NCBI GenBank assembly: GCA_018064625.1
Contig: JAGHUW010000148.1
Span: 1 to 35,688, forward strand
Length of the DNA: 35,688 nt
DNA from: Candidatus Cryptobacteroides equifaecalis
GTDB lineage: Bacteria > Bacteroidota > Bacteroidia > Bacteroidales > UBA932
Direction of reading: 5' to 3'
Below the pieces are notes generated by a model that did no database searches, had not been told where the DNA came from, and saw only the letters and a program-made list of their open reading frames with translations. A program made the position numbers and the translations under genes. Below, one piece after another: positions 17,347 to 26,321 of the stretch (position 1 is its first letter; each line of letters starts with the position of its first letter).

Positions 17347-18647
17347 ATGGTGTATATATTATCTTCTCGCCCTGAGAAATAATACAATATGTGTTTGCCT
17401 TCCATTTTGTATTTTCTGAGTTTGCTATATACATCCTTGTTTTCTTCCTCAAATTCAATCAGCACCAGTTCCGCTTTCTGGTCTCTTAGTGCGTGATCAA
17501 CATAATGGTCAAGGTTGTTGACACTGCGCGTCTTTTTCAAATCTGCAGGTTTCCCATCACAAAGAACATCATACAATCCTTCACGCTCTCGCAGATGAAC
17601 CATTCTGTGTCCTGCGTTGGCAAAGTTTGCACACATAGTGTGCTCCTTAAGGTACTTTTCCCATTCGTTGCCGGTCTTTTTTGCTGGTATACGAGTGCTT
17701 TCAGTGACCAGGTATCCGTCTCCTCTCCTGAACTCCTGTATCCAGCCCTCCCCGAAATATTCATATTTTTCCGGTATGCCGGATATCTCAACCTTGTTTG
17801 ACTGAAGAATTTTTTCAATGTACTTGCAGTTGCCGCAGTCCTTCACCTTGTTGGTGGGCGCGGCGGACTGCTGTCTGCCGTAGAACGGACAGCTCTGGCA
17901 GTCGTCCGGGAAATACGGGTGCGTATCTGAAAACAGCCTGCCGTCCTTGCCGGGGTTGTTGTCAAGGCCCGGGGCAGCCCGGTAACCTGCAGTGGGCGAA
18001 GGTGTCACCGGATCGTCCGTCGCCTCCAGCGAGCACTGGCATCCCCACCTGTCGCCCGGGCGGTGTGCACTCCAGAACGGGTGGTCAACCGGCAGCACGG
18101 TGTTCCACAGGGACATGTGCACGGCCTCCGGTGTGGCCGCCGTTGACGGAACCCACCTGAGGTTGGGCAGGACGTCCTTCTCCCTCTCGAACCTCTGCCA
18201 GTCGGCCGCCAGCGAGGCCCTCTTCACCGCCGTGTCGTACTCGGTCCTGAGCCATCTGCCGCACTGGTGCGATGTGATATCCTTTATGTCTTCCTTGAAG
18301 CGCGCGAATGTCTTGAGGTTGCCCTCGTCGTCAAGCAGCCTCGATGCGATGTCCTGCTGCATGCGGTGCGCCTTGAACGCACTGAACACCTCATTGCTGC
18401 GGACCACCCTCATCCTGAACTCTGGCGTGAGCTCCTCCGCATCCCCGAACCCTTTGGCGGCGGCCAGGTCGAACGTGTCCGCGAAGCCCCTGAACAGTTC
18501 CGGATGAATCTCAGTGTAGGGGTTGATCCGTTTGGAGTATATATCCTTGAGCGCCTTTTGAACGGCGTTTGAAAGGTCTATGGGAGTGGCGGCCACATTG
18601 ACCGGCATGAATGAATCGGGACCGTAATACAGGTCATTCATCACCAT
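17343..18647 (-). CDS. MuF (SPP1 gp7-like) head morphogenesis protein with CdiA-like C-terminal toxin-like module
   Basis: MuF core (HMSLWNTVLPVDHPFWSAHRPGDRWGCQCSLEAT...); C-terminal GYLVTESTRIPAKKTGNEWEKYLKEHTMCANFANAGHRMVHLREREGLYDVLCDGKPADLKKTRSVNNLDHYVDHALRDQKAELVLIEFEE. Confidence 0.78.
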   Translation of the reverse strand: MVMNDLYYGPDSFMPVNVAATPIDLSNAVQKALKDIYSKRINPYTEIHPELFRGFADTFDLAAAKGFGDAEELTPEFRMRVVRSNEVFSAFKAHRMQQDIASRLLDDEGNLKTFARFKEDIKDITSHQCGRWLRTEYDTAVKRASLAADWQRFEREKDVLPNLRWVPSTAATPEAVHMSLWNTVLPVDHPFWSAHRPGDRWGCQCSLEATDDPVTPSPTAGYRAAPGLDNNPGKDGRLFSDTHPYFPDDCQSCPFYGRQQSAAPTNKVKDCGNCKYIEKILQSNKVEISGIPEKYEYFGEGWIQEFRRGDGYLVTESTRIPAKKTGNEWEKYLKEHTMCANFANAGHRMVHLREREGLYDVLCDGKPADLKKTRSVNNLDHYVDHALRDQKAELVLIEFEEENKDVYSKLRKYKMEGKHILYYFSGREDNIYTI

Positions 18648-19954
18648 TCTGAAGCCCCGTCTCCCGCCGGGGCCTCCCCGAAAAAACGTCTCGCCCTGTT
18701 CTGCGGGCTGTCCTGTGTTCCGCGCAGCGTCTCCAGCTGCCTCTGCCTGCGCTCGTTCTCCATGTCCTTGAGGGCCTTGTAATCGTCCGGCTTCTCTATG
18801 CCCAGCTGCTCGTACATGTAGTCGTCGGATATCGGGAGCCCCATGTCCAGGGCCTTCCTGAACAGGTCGGCCTTCTCGGCCGCCGACATCCTTTCCGGCT
18901 CCACGAAGACGAACTCGCCTCCGGACGTGTCCATGCCCAGGTTGCGGAATATGTCGGCCATCTCGTAGTTCAGCACGTTGAGCACGAACACCCTGTCATC
19001 GGCGGCCAGCTCCTCCTCCACCTCCCTGTGCACGGTTCCGAGAGCCTGCGTTCCGGTGTCCGAGGCTTCCGTGGTCAGCGTGTTGCACAGTATGGCCTTG
19101 GACAGCTCGGCGTTGCACCGCTCCACCAGCCTGTCGTACACGTCTGCGCTTCCGGACTTGTTGCCGGACTCCTGGAACCTGAGGCTGCTGCCCTCGGGAT
19201 GTATGTACACACCGTTGCTTCCAAGGGACTGGGCGTCCTCCATGGTGCGTCTTCTGGCCTCGTCATCGGCCGCATCGTATATGTACTCCCTTATCGGCAT
19301 GCCGAACACCTCGGAGTACTCGGACCAGTCGCCCATCGTGCCGGTCTTGTATATGACGTACGGGGCGCAGCGGGCCAGTGCGCCCAGCGGTTCCGGCCCC
19401 TCTATGAGAAGGAGGTTGCCGTATTCGTCGAACGGTATGCCGAGCACGTCGCTCTGCCTGCGGCGTATGAGGCGCAGCTGCGGGTCCACATGCTTGCGGG
19501 GCACCATGGTGTAGTCGATCCAGCCCTTTTCGTTGATGAAGAACTGCACGAGGGTGAGACCCCAGAACTTAGCGTCCAGCACGTCGCCTATGAAGCGGTA
19601 GAACCATGGGGACCTGATGTTGTCATTGATCCTGTCGTCCGGCACGCCGCGCCTCCTGAACTCTATAGGCGAGCCCAGTATGGCGGCCTTCCTCTTCTGA
19701 ATGACCGAGCCCAGGTGCGGATCCATGAGAATGTTGGAGTAGATGTCGTACAGCCTGGTCCTTCTGGTGTAGTCAACGTTCTCCGCACCGGACACCGCCG
19801 CCTTGTAGTCCCCTATGTCGATACCGAACCTCGCCGGCTGCTGCAGTATGATGGTTGCCCCCGGACGGGATATCTGTCCTCCGGCGGTGATGACCGGCTC
19901 CCTTGTCGTTTGAGCCTTGTCCTTTGTTCTGTTGAAGAAAGTAAGCAGTTTCAT
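18641..19954 (-). CDS. Phage portal protein (DUF935, Mu gp29-like)
   Basis: TRRTRLYDIYSNILMDPHLGSVIQKRKAAILGSPIEFRR... Confidence 0.85.
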   Translation of the reverse strand: MKLLTFFNRTKDKAQTTREPVITAGGQISRPGATIILQQPARFGIDIGDYKAAVSGAENVDYTRRTRLYDIYSNILMDPHLGSVIQKRKAAILGSPIEFRRRGVPDDRINDNIRSPWFYRFIGDVLDAKFWGLTLVQFFINEKGWIDYTMVPRKHVDPQLRLIRRRQSDVLGIPFDEYGNLLLIEGPEPLGALARCAPYVIYKTGTMGDWSEYSEVFGMPIREYIYDAADDEARRRTMEDAQSLGSNGVYIHPEGSSLRFQESGNKSGSADVYDRLVERCNAELSKAILCNTLTTEASDTGTQALGTVHREVEEELAADDRVFVLNVLNYEMADIFRNLGMDTSGGEFVFVEPERMSAAEKADLFRKALDMGLPISDDYMYEQLGIEKPDDYKALKDMENERRQRQLETLRGTQDSPQNRARRFFGEAPAGDGASEW

Positions 19955-19966
19955 TTCGTTCCGTGT

Positions 19967-20392
19967 TTATAGGTGTTGTTCACGCTTCCTGTTCGATGAT
20001 GTGAGTGACACTGCGTTCTGCCTGCGCGTGTCTTCCGGCAGCAGCGGTGCGTCCGGTATGGATATCTTTGATGCGGCCACGGCCTTGAGCCACTCCACGG
20101 CCCTGTTGTAGCGGTCCACCCTCATCTGCGAGAGCTTCTGCGGATTGTGTATGCAGAATATGTGGTACACCGATATGTCAATGGCCATCATCAGTATGAG
20201 ATTGTTGCGGGCCTGGCCGCGCGCCGCGAATATGGCGTCGCAGTCATAGCGCGTCCCGAGGTAGGACTTCATCTCATCCACGGCCCTGTCCTCGCATATC
20301 TCGACCACCGATGCGTCCTGACGCGTGACCGCTGCCAGAATCTCCGGGTGCACCGATGCGTCATAATCCTCAATGTCAATGAACATGCTCAT
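19967..20392 (-). CDS. Mu gp36-like protein (DUF1320)
   Basis: AVDEMKSYLGTRYDCDAIFAARGQARNNLILMMAIDISVYHIF. Confidence 0.75.
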   Translation of the reverse strand: MSMFIDIEDYDASVHPEILAAVTRQDASVVEICEDRAVDEMKSYLGTRYDCDAIFAARGQARNNLILMMAIDISVYHIFCIHNPQKLSQMRVDRYNRAVEWLKAVAASKISIPDAPLLPEDTRRQNAVSLTSSNRKREQHL

Positions 20393-21906
20393 AGTTTCCT
20401 GTCTGATTTCTTTCTCGGAAGAGATATTGCCGGCTCCTCCACCCGGACTCTGTTTCGTATTATCCTGTACGCCCCCTCCACCTGGTCCGGTCCGTCGGCC
20501 GGATACTTGAGCGCGGAGGTGAACAGCGTGAACTGCTCGGCCAGACGCTTCATGTGCGGGTTGTCCGCCTCTGCCTGGTTGAGCACCATGCGTCCGTCAC
20601 GGTTGAGAGGCTCCAGGTTGGCCTCTATTCTGGTGGCCTTGTCCGTCTTGCGCTGTTCGTCGCCCTTGATGGACAGCATGCGCCCTCTCCTGCGGCACTC
20701 CTCCTGGACGAGCGGCTTGAACACCTGCTGGAAGAAAGGATCCTGCAGGGAGTTGTTCTCCATGTAGAGGAACAGCGGAGCCTTTTCACCGACATAGTCC
20801 GCCATCTCGAAGTACCATCTGATGAACTCGGCGTTCAGCGCATGGTCCAGGAAGCACTTGATGACATAGAGCATGCCCGAATGCATCCCTACGAGGCACA
20901 CGCCCTTGGTGGAGGAGCCTTTCCTTCCCTTCTCCCCGGGGGCCGGGTCTCCGTAGGCCACGAGGAACTTGAACTTCGAGAGCGCCGGCACCCTGCCCCA
21001 CCGCAGTTCCTTGAACACTTCGCCCTCTGACACGGGGTTGTTGTAGTACTCCTTCTGCTGCGAGGCGGTGGATATCTTGGAGAGGGTGGTGTCGATATGC
21101 TCCTCGGTGTTCTTCTCCGGCCATGTGCTGCGGCCCGATGCGTCCCTTATGTTCACTATGTCATGGTGGTTGGCGTAGGCGGCGGCCCTTAGCACGCAGC
21201 AGTCCTTGGCTATTATGTTGCCGCACCATACGATGAGCGTGGGTTCGGAAATGGACCTGGTGGCGTAGAACGCCTGCTCGTACCACTGCCATTTCTTCTC
21301 TATGATGTCCGGATTGCGGCATTCCTCGTCAGTGTCGAAGTCGTCCACCAGCAGGATGTCCGGGCGCACCTCGTCGTTCCTGGATCCTCGCGGGGCGTTG
21401 CCGGCTCCCACGGCCCTGAATGCGGCTCCTCCCTTGGTGATGAACTCCCTGTCGGTCCAGCTTCCCATGTTCACCTGCTCCCCGTAGAACATCCTTATCC
21501 TTGCGTTAGCCTCCAGGTTGGCTCTGTACGGGGCAAGCAGCCTGATTGCGGCGTCCTGCGTGGAGGAGGCGAGCATGACGTTCCTCTTGCGCCCCGTGAG
21601 GGTGAGGAGCATGACGCAGAACATGATGACGGTGCTCTTGGCCAGCTCCCTGCTCCAGGAAAGCACCTCGTACCATTCGTCATGTCCGAGTATCCTGTCA
21701 ATGGCCCTGAGTTGGAAGGCGGCGAAAGGGTACTTGGCGTACTTCGGAAAGAAGTATTGTATCCATTCCACCGGATGCGATTCGAGATGTTTCCTCTTCG
21801 CCACCAGCTCGGCGTGCGAGAGCGATTCCGCAGGTATCTCCCTGCGGATGGAATCCAGATATTCGGCCCAAAGCCTGCGGGCCTCAAGTTCCGACTGCTT
21901 CATCAC
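20389..21906 (-). CDS. Terminase large subunit
   Basis: WSRELAKSTVIMFCVMLLTLTG Walker-A-like; DILLVDDFDTDEECRN; AYGDPAPGEKGRKGSSTKG nuclease motif. Confidence 0.88.
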   Translation of the reverse strand: MMKQSELEARRLWAEYLDSIRREIPAESLSHAELVAKRKHLESHPVEWIQYFFPKYAKYPFAAFQLRAIDRILGHDEWYEVLSWSRELAKSTVIMFCVMLLTLTGRKRNVMLASSTQDAAIRLLAPYRANLEANARIRMFYGEQVNMGSWTDREFITKGGAAFRAVGAGNAPRGSRNDEVRPDILLVDDFDTDEECRNPDIIEKKWQWYEQAFYATRSISEPTLIVWCGNIIAKDCCVLRAAAYANHHDIVNIRDASGRSTWPEKNTEEHIDTTLSKISTASQQKEYYNNPVSEGEVFKELRWGRVPALSKFKFLVAYGDPAPGEKGRKGSSTKGVCLVGMHSGMLYVIKCFLDHALNAEFIRWYFEMADYVGEKAPLFLYMENNSLQDPFFQQVFKPLVQEECRRRGRMLSIKGDEQRKTDKATRIEANLEPLNRDGRMVLNQAEADNPHMKRLAEQFTLFTSALKYPADGPDQVEGAYRIIRNRVRVEEPAISLPRKKSDRKL

Positions 21907-22346
21907 ATCTGGTCTTTAATGAACATGTCCCAGTACTCCGCGAACTCCCTGGCCCTGTCAGAATCGGCCTTCCGCATCCATTCAAGAAATTTTATCCCGA
22001 CGGATATCATGTCGGCGATGCCGGTGTCGCTCTCCATCTTCCTTATGGCTGCGGAAAGCTTGCCTATCGTGTCGGCTTCCGAGGCCGATGCGAAGCGCTG
22101 TCCGTCCTCCCTCTCCAGGATGGCCCTGTTCAGCTCGCCCACCTGGCGGTAAAGGTTCTTGATCTGTTCCTCCTTGGTGAGCGTGAGCCCCGCCTTCAGC
22201 TCCTCCCACTTGCCCTCGCTTATCCACTTGTTCACGGACTGTCTGGAGCTGCCGACCTTCTCGGCTATCTCCTTCTGGGTCAGGTTCTCCTTGACATAGA
22301 GCATCCTCGCCCATTCTCTTTTCTGTTTGCTTGTGAGTTGTGCCAT
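21903..22346 (-). CDS. Terminase small subunit-like HTH protein
   Basis: LYVKENLTQKEIAEKVGSSRQSVNKWISEGKWEELKAGLTLTKEEQIKNLYRQ. Confidence 0.75.
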   Translation of the reverse strand: MAQLTSKQKREWARMLYVKENLTQKEIAEKVGSSRQSVNKWISEGKWEELKAGLTLTKEEQIKNLYRQVGELNRAILEREDGQRFASASEADTIGKLSAAIRKMESDTGIADMISVGIKFLEWMRKADSDRAREFAEYWDMFIKDQM

Positions 22347-22398
22347 ATCTGTAAGCGTTTGACGCAAAGATGGGGCATGCGGCGGTATTTTGCACGAA

Positions 22399-22446
22399 AG
22401 TGTCCAATGCTTGGATAACAGTGTCCAACGCTTGGACACTTTTTTT
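22399..22446. promoter_or_regulatory. Paired dyad in divergent late promoter region
   Basis: AGTGTCCAATGCTTGGA (22399-22415) and perfect dyad AGTGTCCAACGCTTGGACACT (22420-22440), 21 bp apart; second followed by T-run. Confidence 0.6.
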
Positions 22447-22490
22447 GAATTGAGCTCTCCGTGGGCCAACTTGCGGAAAAATTCAAGGAA

Positions 22491-23543
22491 ATGGAATCAT
22501 CAAACACAATAGTCAACGGCCGTGAAGCTGACCTTCTCCTATACGGAGAAGTGGTGGAGAACTCATGCGGGGACGAGAACGTGGTCTGCAGCAAGAGCGT
22601 GGTCAAGGACCTGCTCACTCTTGAGAACAGGTGCGACAAGGTCCGGGTCCGCATCAACTCACAGGGAGGCGAGGTCTATTCCGGCATAGCAATATTCAAC
22701 GCCCTGCGCCATGCGAAGTGCGACATAGCCATATATACAGACGGTATAGCCGCAAGCATAGCCGGTGTGATAGCCATGTGCGGCAGGCCCCATTACATGA
22801 GCAGGTACTCCAGGCTCATGATACATTCGGTGTCCGGAGGCGTTTACGGAAACAAGACGGAACTTGCCCGGATGATAGAGGAGATAAGCTCGCTTGAGGA
22901 GACGATAGGACAGATAATTGCCGGCAGGATGGGCTGCACTCCCCGGGAGGTCAGGGACAGGTACTTCGACGGCGAGGACCACTGGTTCACTGCGGAGCAG
23001 GCTGTGGAGGCAGGACTTGCGGACGGCATATATGACTGCGGGATAGACGGTCTGGACGGCGCATCAAACGAGCGCGACATTTACAACAGGATACTTAACA
23101 ACAGGCTTGCGTTCGTCAGGCCCCAAACAACAAACAATATGGACTTAGAGAAAATCAAGACAATTCCGAAGTTCGCCAATGTGGCTTCGGAAGAGGAGGC
23201 CGTGGCCGGCATAGCCGCCATGGCGTCCGAGAACGAGGCCCTGAAGCAGGAGAAGGCCAGGCTTCAGGAAGAGAAGGATGGCCTGGAAACCAGGATGCGC
23301 GAGGAGGAGGACCAGAGGGTTGACGAAATACTCTCCCAGGCCGTTTCTGACGGCAGAATCCAGGAGGGGCAGAAGGAGACCTACCGCAACCTGCTGAAAG
23401 CTGACAGGGCGAGCGCACAGAAGGTGCTCAACTCCCTGAAAAAAGGCCGCAGCGTGGCGGCGGATCTGAACAACAACCAGGATCAGTTTGACGGAGCATG
23501 GGACAGGAGACAGCAGGAGATCCGCAATTCCAGGAGACGATGA
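22491..23543 (+). CDS. ClpP-like head maturation protease fused to scaffold
   Basis: RVRINSQGGEVYSGIAIFNALR...YTDGIAASIAGVIAMCG; coiled-coil C-terminal scaffold. Confidence 0.82.
   Translation: MESSNTIVNGREADLLLYGEVVENSCGDENVVCSKSVVKDLLTLENRCDKVRVRINSQGGEVYSGIAIFNALRHAKCDIAIYTDGIAASIAGVIAMCGRPHYMSRYSRLMIHSVSGGVYGNKTELARMIEEISSLEETIGQIIAGRMGCTPREVRDRYFDGEDHWFTAEQAVEAGLADGIYDCGIDGLDGASNERDIYNRILNNRLAFVRPQTTNNMDLEKIKTIPKFANVASEEEAVAGIAAMASENEALKQEKARLQEEKDGLETRMREEEDQRVDEILSQAVSDGRIQEGQKETYRNLLKADRASAQKVLNSLKKGRSVAADLNNNQDQFDGAWDRRQQEIRNSRRR
23139..23543 (+). CDS. Candidate nested scaffold protein (internal start)
   Basis: In-frame ATG after A-rich caaacaacaaacaat; MDLEKIKTIPKFANVASEEE...; analogous to Mu I/Z. 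Confidence 0.5.
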   Translation: MDLEKIKTIPKFANVASEEEAVAGIAAMASENEALKQEKARLQEEKDGLETRMREEEDQRVDEILSQAVSDGRIQEGQKETYRNLLKADRASAQKVLNSLKKGRSVAADLNNNQDQFDGAWDRRQQEIRNSRRR

Positions 23544-23647
23544 ACGCGCAGGCACCTAAACCGCCTAGACAGGGCGTTGGCGGAACGTCCGAGAGCCGTC
23601 CGTCATCAAGGGTGTCCATCAAGAAGAGGGGGACCCTGCACATTTGA
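23540..23647 (+). CDS. Small basic peptide ORF
   Basis: MNAQAPKPPRQGVGGTSESRPSSRVSIKKRGTLHI; ATGA overlap with protease stop; fills gap before capsid gene. Confidence 0.35.
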   Translation: MNAQAPKPPRQGVGGTSESRPSSRVSIKKRGTLHI

Positions 23648-23676
23648 CAGTTGACAATTACTAACATCATTTTACA

Positions 23677-24894
23677 ATGGGACTGAACATTCAGAATTCA
23701 AACTACAACGGTGAGGTGCTTGAGCAGCTGCTCACTCTCGCCGCAACAGGCAACGAGCTCGTCGAGAAGGGGCTCATCCGTGTCGAGCCTAACATCGGCT
23801 ACAAATTCAGCATTCCGCGTCTCAAGAGCGGAACCATGCTTCAGAAAAGAAAGGAGCAGCCTAGCGACTCCGATTCCAAGGGCGATTTCGATTACTCCGA
23901 GAGGGTTCTCAAGCCTGAGGAGTTCATGGCTTTCACCACATTCAACCCGCGTTCGTTCGAGAGGGTATGGCGCAAATGGCAGCCCAAGGGGCCGCTCGTG
24001 TTCGCACAGCTCCCTGCAGAGGCCCAGAACGCCCTCCTGGCTGAACTGGCCAAGCAGGTGAAGTTCGAGCTCGGCGACCATTTCATCAACGGCGTGTACG
24101 AGGAGGGAACGGATGACGACAAGCTCTTCAACGGCATCATCTACAGAATGGAGCATGCGGAGAACAAGATTGTGGTGAACACGGACCAGACCACCATGAT
24201 AGGGAAGCTCAAGGCCCTCAAGGCGCGCATCCCTCAGACCATGAGAAGCAATCCGGACCTGTGCATCATCATGAGCGTGACAGACTTCGACCAGTACGAC
24301 GATGAGCTCTCGGCACAGCAGAGCAAGGGTGCGGACTATACCGACATGAACCCTGAAAGGTTCAAGGGCATAGCCATCTCGCCTCTTTCCCTGTGGCCTG
24401 ACGGCCTTATCGTGGCCACAATCGCCTCACCTGAGGTCACATCAAACCTCTGGGCCGGCGTTGACTTCCTTGATGACGAGAACGTCATCCAGATTGACAA
24501 GCTCACCAATGCCGGGGAGAAGTACTTCTTCAAGATGCTTCTCAAGGCCGACACCTGCATAGCGTTCGACGAGGAGGTCGTATGGCTTGACCACAGGGAC
24601 TATGAAGGACCTGTAATCACAGGCGCCGAGCTCATCGACGATTTCGCCGCAACATCCGGCAGCAAGCAGAGGACATACGCCACAAGCAACGGCGAGCCTG
24701 TCACAGCGCAGAGCAATGCGGACTGGATCACAGCCACCGTGGGCTCGGACGGTCACAAGGTGACATTCGCGGTGACTGCATACGCACATGCCGAGTCAGG
24801 TGACGACCCTAGGGTGGGCACCGTGACACTGGCCATTGCCGGCACAAGCGCCACCAAGACCGTGACCATCAAGCAGGCCATGGCCGAGGAATAA
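23677..24894 (+). CDS. Major capsid protein with C-terminal BACON-like Ig-fold domain
   Basis: Position after protease/scaffold; C-terminal ADWITATVGSDGHKVTFAVTAYAHAESGDDPRVGTVTLAIAGTSATKTVTIKQA. Confidence 0.8.
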   Translation: MGLNIQNSNYNGEVLEQLLTLAATGNELVEKGLIRVEPNIGYKFSIPRLKSGTMLQKRKEQPSDSDSKGDFDYSERVLKPEEFMAFTTFNPRSFERVWRKWQPKGPLVFAQLPAEAQNALLAELAKQVKFELGDHFINGVYEEGTDDDKLFNGIIYRMEHAENKIVVNTDQTTMIGKLKALKARIPQTMRSNPDLCIIMSVTDFDQYDDELSAQQSKGADYTDMNPERFKGIAISPLSLWPDGLIVATIASPEVTSNLWAGVDFLDDENVIQIDKLTNAGEKYFFKMLLKADTCIAFDEEVVWLDHRDYEGPVITGAELIDDFAATSGSKQRTYATSNGEPVTAQSNADWITATVGSDGHKVTFAVTAYAHAESGDDPRVGTVTLAIAGTSATKTVTIKQAMAEE

Positions 24895-24922
24895 CTGACT
24901 CATCTCCCTGATTGCCGTCCGT

Positions 24923-25411
24923 ATGAAGAGACTGAAGTATCTGATGATCCACTGCACCGCCACCCCGGAAGGCCGCGAGGTAAGCAGCGATGAGCTGCGC
25001 TGCTGGCATACAGGCCCTGTGAACAAGGGCGGGCGCGGCTGGAGGCAGGTGGGATACACGGACATGATACATACGGACGGCAGCGTGGAGAGGCTTGTTT
25101 GGAACAACGGGGATGACTGGGTGGACTCCTGCGAGATAACCAACGGGGCCGTGGGGTACAACGGAGTGACCAGGCACATCGTGTATGTCGGCGGTCTCGC
25201 CGCCGATTGCAGAACGCCGAGGGACACCAGGACAGCCGCACAGCTGGCCGCCATGGAGAAGTACGTGAGGGAGTTCGTTGCCAGGCATCCGCAAGTGAAA
25301 GTGATAGGCCACAACCAGGTGGCCGCAAAGGCCTGCCCGTCATTCAGCGTGCCGGACTGGCTGAAATCATTGAAAATGGAGAATTATGGAACAGTACAGG
25401 TGGATGGTTGA
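24923..25411 (+). CDS. N-acetylmuramoyl-L-alanine amidase endolysin
   Basis: LKYLMIHCTATPEGREVSSDELRCWH...VKVIGHNQVAAKACPSF. Confidence 0.85.
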   Translation: MKRLKYLMIHCTATPEGREVSSDELRCWHTGPVNKGGRGWRQVGYTDMIHTDGSVERLVWNNGDDWVDSCEITNGAVGYNGVTRHIVYVGGLAADCRTPRDTRTAAQLAAMEKYVREFVARHPQVKVIGHNQVAAKACPSFSVPDWLKSLKMENYGTVQVDG

Positions 25412-25748
25412 GATAGCCGTTGGTCTGGTCACATCGGTGGCCGGATGGATGGTTGGGCGCAGACAGAGGAACAACGCCTTCCTCGGCGAGCTGCAGGGAT
25501 CGATAGACGCCCTGGCGGCCAAGAACGCCGAGCAGATGAACGAGATACTCAATCTGCGCGAGGAGGTGGTCAACCTGAGGTATGAGAACCTTGAACAGAG
25601 CAAGGAGATAACCGCCCTGCGCGATGAGAACGCCAGGCTGAACACCCAGATAGCCGCACTGCGCGAGGACAACAGAAAACTCTCGACGCAGGTTACGGCG
25701 CTTACAGAGCAACTGTCCGGTGTGCGGACCATAACCAAAAGCAAGTGA
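25386..25748 (+). CDS. N-terminal TM + coiled-coil protein in lysis cassette (spanin/holin-like position)
   Basis: IAVGLVTSVAGWMVG TM then long heptad-repeat region. Confidence 0.55.
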   Translation: MEQYRWMVEIAVGLVTSVAGWMVGRRQRNNAFLGELQGSIDALAAKNAEQMNEILNLREEVVNLRYENLEQSKEITALRDENARLNTQIAALREDNRKLSTQVTALTEQLSGVRTITKSK

Positions 25749-25749
25749 T

Positions 25750-26310
25750 ATGAAAAAAACAAGTTCTTTGATTGCATTGCTGACGCTTGCGGCGGCCGTT
25801 GCCGGCGGATGCGCCACCTGCAGGAACGCCATCGAGAGTGAAAGAACGCTGACCAGGACGGACAGCGTGAGGATTGTCACCCGCACGGTGATGGTTCCGG
25901 TGAAGGTGTCCGTTGACGTGCCTCCGATAAGGGAGCTGCGCAGGGGCCTGAGGGACTCTGTGTCGGTGCTGGAGAACGAGTTCGCCGTATCGACGGTTGT
26001 GCTGCATCCGGACGGATCGTTCGACCACGGACTGGAGACAAGGCCGCACAGGATCGAGCGGCAGACCGAGGTGCCGGTGCAGTCCAGCGACACCATGGCG
26101 GTCTCAAAAACCGCCGAGGAGTCGGTCAGGACCGAAACCAGGGTGGTTGAGACCAACGTGCTGCGATGGTACCAGAAGGCCCTGATATGGGCCGGTGCGG
26201 CGGCGTTGTGCGCATTGGCGGCGGTACTGGCATACAGACTGTTCAAACACCGTTTGAAAGGCGTTTTCACGGCAATCAAGTTGCTTGACAGACAAAACGA
26301 ACAAAAATAA
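25750..26310 (+). CDS. Lipoprotein with C-terminal TM, lysis-cassette/spanin-like
   Basis: MKKTSSLIALLTLAAAVAGGC lipobox; C-terminal LIWAGAAALCALAAVLAYRLF. Confidence 0.55.
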   Translation: MKKTSSLIALLTLAAAVAGGCATCRNAIESERTLTRTDSVRIVTRTVMVPVKVSVDVPPIRELRRGLRDSVSVLENEFAVSTVVLHPDGSFDHGLETRPHRIERQTEVPVQSSDTMAVSKTAEESVRTETRVVETNVLRWYQKALIWAGAAALCALAAVLAYRLFKHRLKGVFTAIKLLDRQNEQK

Positions 26311-26321
26311 AACAGAACATT

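Noticed and set aside
17204-17458. Minus-strand ORF MNLRKKTRMYIANSENTKWKANTYC...
   Set aside because: Overlaps MuF C-terminus in another frame and runs through the structured RNA-like region; no protein support.
18566-18576. Recurring CGTTTGAAAGG / CGTTTGAA(A/T)GGCGTT words (18566, 26251, 32878)
   Set aside because: All lie within coding sequence and are short; likely chance, though a genome-wide count could test this.
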